Below, piece by piece: positions 53,518-59,557 of a stretch of 64,000 nt of DNA. Source of the stretch: CAG-452 sp045531335 (GTDB lineage: Bacteria > Bacillota > Clostridia > TANB77 > CAG-508); the NCBI GenBank assembly GCA_045531335.1, contig JAZSDU010000053.1, forward strand, positions 1-64,000, given 5' to 3'. The position numbers and the translations under genes are program-made. Below the pieces are notes generated by a model. It saw only the letters and a list, made by a program, of their open reading frames with translations. It made no database searches and was not told where the DNA came from. Positions within the stretch are counted from its first letter, which is position 1, and every line of letters begins with the position of its first letter.

Positions 53518-53579
53518 GGACAGTCCCCATGCGACATTTTGGGTGTTTGGGGACTGTCCCTAAGCGACAAAATGTCGCA
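53514..53579. repeat. Interleaved inverted repeats after sua5
   Basis: TTAGGGACAGTCCCCA (53514-53529) pairs with TGGGGACTGTCCCTAA (53548-53563); TGCGACATTTT (53530-53540) pairs with AAAATGTCGCA (53569-53579). The order A, B, A', B' allows a pseudoknot, and A, A' and the last segment (GCGACA-AAA-TGTCGC) can also fold alone. The TAG at 53515-53517 ends sua5. Confidence 0.75.
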
Positions 53580-53611
53580 AAAGGGACATATTATTGAAAG
53601 GAAGAAAGAAT

Positions 53612-54457
53612 ATGCAAAAATTTAATTATCATCAACATACATATAGATGCAGACATGCAGATATAGATATGAAAGATGAAGACTATGTAAAAGAATATAT
53701 AAAAATGGGATTTGAAAAGATAGCATTTACAGATCATTGCCCATGGGGAAAAGAAATAGAGACCAGAACAAATGCAAGAATGTTATTTTCTGAAAAAGAA
53801 GAATATTTAGATAGCATAAAAAAATTAAAAGAAAAGTATTCTGATAAAATTCAAATAGAATCAGGATTTGAAGTTGAGTATCTACCAGGTAAGGAAAAAT
53901 ATTTAACAGAATTAAAGAAAGAAACAGATAAAATAGTGTTAGGACAACATTTTGTGTATGATGACAATAATAAGATAAAATATATGCATGGTGGAGAAAA
54001 ATATACAGATACTGAACTTATAAAATATGCAGAATATATAGTAAAAGGGATGGAATATAATATTCCAGATATAATAGCCCATCCAGATTTATTTATGTAT
54101 GTAAGAGATGAATTCGGTGAATTAGAAGCTAAGGCTTCAAATATGATTTGTGAGGCTGCAGAAAAATATAATGTAGTACTAGAAATGAATTTGCATGATA
54201 TATTTAAAAAAGTGTATCGAAAAAATGTTAAGCAAGCTAGTTTATCAATAGAGGAAAAGAGAAAAAGATTAAAAGAAGTACAATATCCATGCAAGGAATT
54301 TTGGAAAATTGCTACAAATTACGATATTAAAGTGGTATTCGGATTAGATATACATTTTGGAGGAGAAATTCCATTAATGAATGAATTTGTTCAATTTGCA
54401 AATGAAATTTTAGGTGATGAAATTATATCTAAGTTGAATTTTATAGAAGAGTTGTAA
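53612..54457 (+). CDS. PHP-family histidinol-phosphatase-like hydrolase
   Basis: The 281-residue product has the PHP metal motifs: FNYHQHTYRCRHA at the start (HxH), KIAFTDHCPWG, GFEVEYLPG, VLGQHFVYDD, IIAHPDLFMY and the closing FGLDIHFGGEI (Asp-x-His). This is the HisK-type histidinol-phosphatase branch, but no other his genes are in the window, so the natural substrate may be another sugar or polyol phosphate. AAAGGAAG supports ATG 53612. The TAA stop lies in a GTAA foot of a REP-like unit. Confidence 0.85.
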   Translation: MQKFNYHQHTYRCRHADIDMKDEDYVKEYIKMGFEKIAFTDHCPWGKEIETRTNARMLFSEKEEYLDSIKKLKEKYSDKIQIESGFEVEYLPGKEKYLTELKKETDKIVLGQHFVYDDNNKIKYMHGGEKYTDTELIKYAEYIVKGMEYNIPDIIAHPDLFMYVRDEFGELEAKASNMICEAAEKYNVVLEMNLHDIFKKVYRKNVKQASLSIEEKRKRLKEVQYPCKEFWKIATNYDIKVVFGLDIHFGGEIPLMNEFVQFANEILGDEIISKLNFIEEL

Positions 54458-54480
54458 GAGGCGGACTAAATGTCCGCCTG
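54454..54480 (+). repeat. Solo REP-like unit with GTAA foot; contains a stop codon
   Basis: GTAAGAGGCGGAC-TAAAT-GTCCGCCTG. The foot reads GTAA instead of GTAG, and its TAA ends the PHP gene. Confidence 0.65.
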
Positions 54481-54519
54481 AAATTTTGCTTCAAAAATCA
54501 GTTTTTCTTACGGAAATGC

Positions 54520-54548
54520 TTGACAAAAGTAAAAAAATAGTGTAAAGT
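54520..54548 (+). promoter_or_regulatory. Promoter of the ylxM-ffh operon
   Basis: TTGACA (54520-54525) and TAAAGT (54543-54548), 17-base spacer, with TG directly before the -10 box. Confidence 0.6.
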
Positions 54549-54583
54549 AGAATAGCCTTACAAAATAAAAAGGGAGTAGTAAT

Positions 54584-54931
54584 ATGGAAAAGAATGTTAA
54601 GATAACTATGCTTTGTAGCATATATGGAAAGTTATTAACTGAAAAACAATTAGCAATCTTGGAAGATTACTATGACAATGATTTATCTCTATCTGAAATA
54701 GCTGAAAACCAAAATATAACAAGACAAGCGGTTAGAGATATTATAAAGAAAGGGGAGACTAAACTTTTCGAATTAGAAGAAAAGCTTGAAATTATGAAAA
54801 GGATGTTTAAACAAGAAGAAAAAATAGCAATTATATTATCAGAACTTACTAAAATTCAAGAAAAATCTACAGATAAACAAATAGCACAAATTCTAACTCA
54901 TGTAAAAAAAGAGTTAAATTGCTTAGTTTAA
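54584..54931 (+). CDS. ylxM: YlxM/UPF0122 helix-turn-helix protein
   Basis: The 115-residue product is a sigma-4-like helix-turn-helix protein: LLTEKQLAILEDYYDNDLSLSEIAENQNITRQAVRDIIKKGE followed by a charged helix. The family usually lies just upstream of ffh, as here, and associates with the SRP system. AAGGGAG precedes the ATG. A REP variant (54949-54999) separates it from ffh. Confidence 0.94.
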   Translation: MEKNVKITMLCSIYGKLLTEKQLAILEDYYDNDLSLSEIAENQNITRQAVRDIIKKGETKLFELEEKLEIMKRMFKQEEKIAIILSELTKIQEKSTDKQIAQILTHVKKELNCLV

Positions 54932-54948
54932 AAAATTAGAATATATGT

Positions 54949-54999
54949 GTAGGGGCGTTATCGGTAAGGAATACCTATAAGGAATACCAAATTGCGCCC
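54949..54999 (+). repeat. REP variant with an ATCGGTA insert, second copy
   Basis: GTAG-GGGCG ... GCGCCC enclosing TTATCGGTAAGGAATACC; nearly the same as 9857-9907. Confidence 0.75.
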
Positions 55000-55040
55000 A
55001 AGAGATTAAGTACAAAAGTTACAGGGAAGAGGTGAAAAAT

Positions 55041-56395
55041 ATGGCATTTGAAGGTCTATCTTCAAGATTACAAGCCATTACAAGAAAACTTGGTGGTAAA
55101 GCAAGAATAACAGAAAGCGATTTAAAAGAAGTTATGCGTGAAGTAAAGTTAGCTCTTTTAGAAGCGGATGTTAATTATAAAATAGTAAAAGAATTTGTAA
55201 ATACAGTACAAGAAAAAGCTTTAGGCCAAGATGTATTAAAATCACTTACTCCTGGACAACAAGTTATAAAAATAGTAAGAGATGAAATGACAGAATTATT
55301 GGGTGGAACTTTAAGTAAAATTAATTTTACTCCAAATCCACCAACAGTAATAATGTTAGTAGGACTTCAAGGTTCTCGGAAAAACTACAACAGCAGGAAA
55401 GTTAGCAAACCTTTTAAGAAAACAAGGAAGAAAGCCTCTACTTGTTGCATGTGATGTTTATAGACCAGCAGCTATAAAACAATTACAAGTAGTAGGTAAT
55501 AGTTTAAATATACCAGTTTTTGCAAATGAAAATACAAAAGATGTGGTTTTAATTGCAAAACAAGCAATGTCACAAGCAATGTCAAAATTGAATGACGTAG
55601 TTATACTGGATACAGCAGGAAGACTTCATATTGATGAAGAATTAATGCAAGAGCTTAAAAATGTTAAATCAAATGTGAAACCACATGAAATACTTCTAGT
55701 AGTGGATTCTATGACAGGTCAAGATGCAGTAAATGTTGCAGATAGCTTTAATTCAAATCTTGGAATTGATGGAATTATACTTACAAAATTAGATGGTGAT
55801 ACACGTGGCGGTGCTGCACTTTCAGTTAAAAAAGTTACAGGAAGACCTATAAAATTTGCAGCAACAGGTGAAAAACTTAGTGATATAGAAGAATTCCATC
55901 CAGATAGAATGACATCAAGAATACTTGGAATGGGTGATATGCTTTCTGTAATAGAAAAAGCAGAAGAGGCATTTGATTTAGAAGAAGCAGAAAAATTAGA
56001 AAAGAAATTAAGAAAACAGGAATTTGATTTAGATGATTATTTAGCACAATTAAGACAAATGAAAAAAATGGGTTCATTTTCATCAATACTTAAAATGATT
56101 CCTGGAATAAATAAATTTGGCGATATAAAAGTTGATGACAAAGAATTTGTTAGAATTGAAGCAATAATATGCTCAATGACTAAAAAAGAAAAACAAAATA
56201 CTAAGTTATTAAATGCAAGTAGAAGACAAAGAATTGCAAAACGGAAGTGGAACTACTGTGCAGGATATAAATAAATTTATAAATTCATACGAAATGACAA
56301 GAAAGCTTATGAAAAAAATGCAAAACAATAAAGGCGGAATGAAAAACATGATGAAAAATTTAGACATGAATTCGCTAAAAGGTATGAAATTCTAA
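55041..56395 (+). CDS. ffh: Signal recognition particle protein Ffh, in three frames (+1 at 55377 and 56242)
   Basis: Ffh is the SRP54 GTPase that targets nascent membrane proteins; it is essential. The N domain (FEGLSSRLQAITRKLGGK) and the start of the G domain (TVIMLVGLQGS) are in the first frame, which breaks at in-frame CGG 55377-55379. Skipping C gives GSGKTTTAGKLANLLRK, the GTPase P-loop. The second frame carries DTAGRLHIDEE, TKLDGDTRGGAAL and the M domain to SRRQRIAK, then breaks at CGG 56242-56244. Skipping C gives GSGTTVQDINKF and a Met-rich end (NKGGMKNMMKN). The joined protein is 450 residues, full length. GAGGTG supports ATG 55041. Confidence 0.9.
55377..55380 (+). other. Candidate +1 frameshift site CGGA (site 2, Ffh P-loop)
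   Basis: Context GGT TCT CGG AAA in the first frame; GGT TCT (C) GGA AAA ACT gives Gly-Ser-Gly-Lys-Thr, the P-loop. Without the shift the frame closes at TGA 55452-55454. Confidence 0.8.
56242..56245 (+). other. Candidate +1 frameshift site CGGA (site 3, Ffh M domain)
   Basis: Context GCA AAA CGG AAG; skipping C gives GCA AAA GGA AGT GGA (Ala-Lys-Gly-Ser-Gly), the conserved RIAKGSG motif. Without the shift the frame closes at TAA 56272-56274. Confidence 0.8.
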
Positions 56396-56428
56396 TAGGT
56401 ATTAATTTTTTAAATTTAATATAAAAAT

Positions 56429-56455
56429 GTAGGGGCGAGGTTCCACCCTCGCCCG
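56429..56455 (+). repeat. Solo REP unit between ffh and rpsP
   Basis: GTAG-GGGCGAGG-TTCCA-CCCTCGCCC. The palindrome matches the right unit of 50131-50203. Confidence 0.75.
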
Positions 56456-56478
56456 AAGAAAGAAGGAGGAAGAAAATT

Positions 56479-56712
56479 ATGGTAAAAATAAGACTACAAA
56501 GAGCAGGTAAGAAAAAAGCACCTTTTTATCACATAGTTGTTGCTGATTCTAAATCACCAAGAGATGGAAAAATAATTGAACAAATAGGAACATACAATCC
56601 TATGGTTGAACCATCTGAATTAAAATTAGATAAAGAAAAAGTTGCACAATGGATTAAAAATGGAGCAAAACCTACAGAAACAGTAAAACGTCTAATTGAA
56701 AAGGAGGCTTAA
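56479..56712 (+). CDS. rpsP: 30S ribosomal protein S16
   Basis: The 77-residue protein is S16: VKIRLQRAGKKKAPFYHIVVADSKSPRDGKIIEQIGTYNP at the start and WIKNGAKPTETVKRLIEKE at the end. GAAGGAGG precedes the ATG. It lies in the usual order ffh, rpsP, khpA, rimM, trmD, rplS. Its last codons include the khpA ribosome binding site. Confidence 0.97.
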   Translation: MVKIRLQRAGKKKAPFYHIVVADSKSPRDGKIIEQIGTYNPMVEPSELKLDKEKVAQWIKNGAKPTETVKRLIEKEA

Positions 56713-56716
56713 GGCT

Positions 56717-56947
56717 ATGAAAGAATCATTAGAAGCGATAATTACTAGTTTAGTAAATGAGCCATCAGAAGTTTCTATAAATCAAGTAGATGGAGAAAAA
56801 TCAATTGTTTTCGAAGTAAAAGTTGCAAATAGCGACATGGGAAAAGTAATTGGTAAAGAAGGTAGAATAGCAAAAGCTATTAGAACAATAATGAAGGCAC
56901 TAGCTGCCAAAGAAGGAAAGAAAATTTCTGTAGAATTTATTGATTAA
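56717..56947 (+). CDS. khpA: KH-domain RNA-binding protein KhpA
   Basis: The 76-residue KH protein (YlqC type) has the KH loop MGKVIGKEGRIAKAIRTIMKALAAKEGKKISVEF. It binds RNA, usually with KhpB, and affects cell size and envelope synthesis in Bacillota. AAGGAGG at 56701-56707 (inside rpsP) selects ATG 56717. Confidence 0.94.
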   Translation: MKESLEAIITSLVNEPSEVSINQVDGEKSIVFEVKVANSDMGKVIGKEGRIAKAIRTIMKALAAKEGKKISVEFID

Positions 56948-56958
56948 GGTATTTGAAT

Positions 56959-57465
56959 ATGGAAGAATATTTTGAAATAGGTCAAATAGTAAACACATCT
57001 GGATTAAAAGGTGAAATAAAAATAAAACCATTTACAGATGATATTACAAAATTTAATGATTTTAAAACAATATATGTATCAGTAAAAAAAGAACTTAAAG
57101 AGTTTGAAGTAGAGCATGTAAGATTTAGTAAAAATATGGTATTTCTTAAGTTAAAAGGAATTGATACCATAGAAGAAGCTGAAAATTACAGAAATCTTTA
57201 TATAAAAAGAAAAAGAGATAAGGATGAAAAGCTTGAAGTTGATACTTACTACATTGTAGATCTTCTTGGATGCAGAGTCTATACAGATGAGCAAAAAGAA
57301 TTAGGAGAAGTAGTTGATGTATTTTCAACTGGTAGCAATGATGTATATGTTGTAAAAGATGAGCTTGGAAAACAAGTATTATTACCAGCGATTAAAGATG
57401 TAATAAAAAATGTGGATATTGAAAATAGAACAATTATAGTTCACTTATTGGAAGGATTAATCTAA
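56959..57465 (+). CDS. rimM: Ribosome maturation factor RimM
   Basis: RimM assists assembly of the 30S head and binds S19. The 168-residue protein has EEYFEIGQIVNTSGLKGEIKIKPFTD at the start and the PRC-barrel part YYIVDLLGCRVYTDEQKELGEVVDVFSTGSNDVYVV. ATG 56959 follows a weak AAGGT; the TTG at 56953 has no better site. Stop and trmD start overlap (TAATG). Confidence 0.94.
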   Translation: MEEYFEIGQIVNTSGLKGEIKIKPFTDDITKFNDFKTIYVSVKKELKEFEVEHVRFSKNMVFLKLKGIDTIEEAENYRNLYIKRKRDKDEKLEVDTYYIVDLLGCRVYTDEQKELGEVVDVFSTGSNDVYVVKDELGKQVLLPAIKDVIKNVDIENRTIIVHLLEGLI

Positions 57466-58128
57466 TGAAAATTGATATACTTACACTTTTTCCTGAAATG
57501 TTTTCTAGTTTAAATGAAAGCATTATAGGTAAAGCAATGGAAAAGAATTTAATAGAAATTAATTTAATTAATATTAGAGACTTTTCTAAGGATAAGCATA
57601 AAAAAGTAGATGATACTCCATATGGTGGTGGAGCAGGAATGGTAATTAAACCTGATGTTGTATATGATGCGTTTGAATCTATTAAAGGCGAAAATGCAAA
57701 AACAATATATATGTCACCACAAGGAAATGTGCTTAACCAAAATAAAGTAAAAGAATTATCTAAAGAAGAACATTTAATATTATTATGTGGTCATTATGAA
57801 GGTATTGATCAAAGAGTATTAGATGAAATAGTAGATGAAGAAATATCAATAGGAGATTATGTTCTAACAGGAGGAGAATTACCTGCAATGGTATTAATAG
57901 ATTCAGTATCTAGATACATAGAAGGGGTAATTAGCAAAGAATCTGTGGAAGAAGAATCTTTTTCAAATGGATTATTAGAATATCCTCAATATACAAGGCC
58001 TGAAGTGTTTTTAAATAGAGAAGTGCCACAAGTTTTAAAATCTCGGAAATCATCAAGAGATTGCAAAATGGAGAAAAGAAAAATCTATAGAAATAACAAA
58101 ACAAAAAAGACCTGATTTATTAAATTAG
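57465..58128 (+). CDS. trmD: tRNA (guanine-N1)-methyltransferase TrmD, in two frames (+1 at 58044)
   Basis: TrmD makes m1G37 in tRNAs, which itself prevents +1 frameshifting. The knot fold is clear: MKIDILTLFPEMFSSLNESIIGKA, PYGGGAGMVIKPD, LCGHYEGIDQRVLDE and SIGDYVLTGGELPAMV. The frame breaks at in-frame CGG 58044-58046; skipping C gives SGNHQEIAKWRKEKSIEIT and RPDLLN with TAG at 58126-58128, the normal TrmD end. The joined protein is 220 residues; unshifted it would be 216 with an unrelated tail. Start overlaps the rimM stop (TAATG). Confidence 0.92.
58044..58047 (+). other. Candidate +1 frameshift site CGGA (site 4, trmD)
   Basis: Context AAA TCT CGG AAA; skipping C gives AAA TCT GGA AAT CAT (Lys-Ser-Gly-Asn-His), the conserved SGNH motif. 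TCT-CGGA is the same as at site 2. Confidence 0.8.
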
Positions 58129-58166
58129 GGAAAATTAAAATAAAAATAAAATTAAATCAAAATCGC

Positions 58167-58193
58167 GTAGGGGTCGCACTCCTGGGCGACCCG
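58167..58193 (+). repeat. Solo REP unit between trmD and rplS
   Basis: GTAG-GGGTCGCACTCCTGGGCGACCC, the same as the left unit at 33851. Confidence 0.75.
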
Positions 58194-58228
58194 TAAAAAT
58201 GAAATATCAAAGAGAAGGAGGTTCAGTA

Positions 58229-58693
58229 ATGGACATTATAAAATCAATCGAACACGAACAAATGAAAAACAAAATTCCAGTACTTAATGTCGGAGATACA
58301 GTAAAAGTTCATGTTAGAGTAAAAGAAGGAAATAGAGAAAGAATACAAGTATTCGAAGGAATAATTATAAAAGTACAAGGTGGAGGAGTTAACCAAACAT
58401 TTACAGTAAGAAAAACATCTTACGGTGTAGGTGTTGAAAAAACATTCTTAGTTCACTCACCATCAGTAGAAAAAGTTGAAGTAACTAGAGTAGGTAAAGC
58501 AAGAAGAGCAAAATTATTCTACTTAAGAGATAGATTAGGTAAATCTGCTAAGACTAAAGAAAAAGTAGGAGCAAGAATTGAAACTAAAGAACTTACAATT
58601 AAAGAAGAATTAGTAGAAGAACCAGCAGTAGAAGAAGCTCCAGTAGCTGAAGAAGCAGTAGTTGAAGCTGCAGAAGCACCAAAAGCTGAATAA
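58229..58693 (+). CDS. rplS: 50S ribosomal protein L19 with an acidic C-terminal extension
   Basis: The 154-residue product is L19 for about 115 residues: IIKSIEHEQMKNKIPVLNVGDTVKVHVRVKEGNRERIQVFEG, GVGVEKTFLVHSPSVEKVEV and AKLFYLRDRLGKSAKTKE. An extra tail of about 35 residues, rich in Ala, Glu, Val and Pro (EEPAVEEAPVAEEAVV), is not part of normal L19. AGAAGGAGG fixes ATG 58229. Confidence 0.96.
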   Translation: MDIIKSIEHEQMKNKIPVLNVGDTVKVHVRVKEGNRERIQVFEGIIIKVQGGGVNQTFTVRKTSYGVGVEKTFLVHSPSVEKVEVTRVGKARRAKLFYLRDRLGKSAKTKEKVGARIETKELTIKEELVEEPAVEEAPVAEEAVVEAAEAPKAE

Positions 58694-58702
58694 TATTTAT
58701 AT

Positions 58703-58738
58703 AAAACAGACATATGGAGATTCCATTTAGTCTGTTTT
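58703..58738 (+). terminator. Terminator after rplS
   Basis: AAAACAGAC and GTCTGTTTT form a stem, followed by TATTTTA. Confidence 0.7.
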
Positions 58739-58751
58739 TATTTTATATTAA

Positions 58752-58780
58752 TTGACTAATTTATATAATTATGTTAATAT
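58752..58780 (+). promoter_or_regulatory. Promoter of the small gene at 58831
   Basis: TTGACT (58752-58757) and TAATAT (58775-58780), 17-base spacer. Confidence 0.5.
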
Positions 58781-58830
58781 ATATGAAATGGTAAAATGTT
58801 TACCAAATGCACTAAAAGGAGTGTATGTAA

Positions 58831-59055
58831 ATGAGCGAAATCAAATCAAATGAAGTTCGCGTTAGTGGAGAGATCCTCTATTCCAATGAACAAAAAATTG
58901 GTAACGTTTTCGGCAATGAAAATGGCCAAAGTGACGGAACTTATGTTGTTAATGGGACAGAGGTTTATCAAAACCACAAAAAAGTAGGATATGTCTGTGA
59001 AGACGGAACTGGAACGGTTCGTATAAAAGACGGAACGTTTTGGAAATATCTCTAA
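58831..59055 (+). CDS. Unrecognised 74-residue protein, foreign-looking codon use
   Basis: The product has no signal or membrane segment and a pattern of short beta strands with repeated Gly-Asp/Asn turns (KIGNVFGNENG, KKVGYVCEDGTG, RIKDGTFWKYL); two halves look like an internal repeat. The family is not recognised. It uses CGC, CGT, GAC, ACG and ATC codons that are rare in the neighbouring genes, like the gene at 30577. AAAAGGAG precedes the ATG. Own promoter and a perfect terminator make it a one-gene unit. Confidence 0.75.
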   Translation: MSEIKSNEVRVSGEILYSNEQKIGNVFGNENGQSDGTYVVNGTEVYQNHKKVGYVCEDGTGTVRIKDGTFWKYL

Positions 59056-59089
59056 GAAAATAACCAGTGTGTACACTGGTTATTTTCTT
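59054..59089 (+). terminator. Terminator with a perfect 17-bp stem
   Basis: AAGAAAATAACCAGTGT and ACACTGGTTATTTTCTT around a two-base centre, starting in the stop codon of the gene before it. Confidence 0.92.
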
Positions 59090-59111
59090 TATTAAAAGGA
59101 AAGTTTTTTAC

Positions 59112-59140
59112 TTGCAATTAATGAAATAAAGTGTTAAACT
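59112..59140 (+). promoter_or_regulatory. Possible promoter of the small gene at 59261
   Basis: TTGCAA (59112-59117) and TAAACT (59135-59140), 17-base spacer; it leaves a leader of about 110 bases. Confidence 0.45.
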
Positions 59141-59260
59141 ATACAAGTTGTACTTTTATAGGTTAAATCCTTTTTGAGTCTTGTTTGGTCAGTGCAAGTA
59201 ACATACAAAGGGAGAAGACATAAGATAACTCAACTTAACTAAGAAAGGATTTGATATTAT

Positions 59261-59497
59261 ATGAATAAATTTCATATGATTGTAAGTGCTATATCAATAG
59301 CACTAATGGTTATAGTAGGAGCAATTTTGTTTAGTCATCCAGAGCTTATAAGCGTAACCAATTATACTATAGTAACTCCAACACAAAATTTTGTTAAAAA
59401 TTTGATTATAACTCTGTTCTGTGGATCGTCAGTGTATACTGTGTTTTATGGAATTCCACACGAATATAAAGTAGTTAATAAAAAAATAAAAAGATAA
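59261..59497 (+). CDS. Small two-helix membrane protein
   Basis: The 78-residue product has two hydrophobic segments (about 5-22, MIVSAISIALMVIVGAILF; about 47-62, LIITLFCGSSVYTVFYG) and a basic end (VVNKKIKR). No family is recognised. GAAAGGAT precedes the ATG and a strong terminator follows. It may be another accessory single-gene unit. Confidence 0.7.
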   Translation: MNKFHMIVSAISIALMVIVGAILFSHPELISVTNYTIVTPTQNFVKNLIITLFCGSSVYTVFYGIPHEYKVVNKKIKR

Positions 59498-59516
59498 TGT
59501 TAATATCAGACTGACC

Positions 59517-59548
59517 AAAAGAACCTCTCTGAAAAGAGAGGTTCTTTT
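59517..59548. terminator. Bidirectional terminator before the lon-like gene
   Basis: AAAAGAACCTCTCT and AGAGAGGTTCTTTT form a 14-bp stem with a GAAA loop. Confidence 0.92.
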
Positions 59549-59557
59549 TGAATATTT

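Noticed and set aside
55041..56395. ffh as a decayed pseudogene
   Set aside because: Outside the two CGGA sites every motif is intact and the joined length is normal; decay would give varied lesions.
34358..58047. Independent random sequencing errors as the cause of the four frameshifts
   Set aside because: All four add a C before GGA and none occurs elsewhere. A systematic platform error cannot be excluded without reads, so this is set aside, not disproved.
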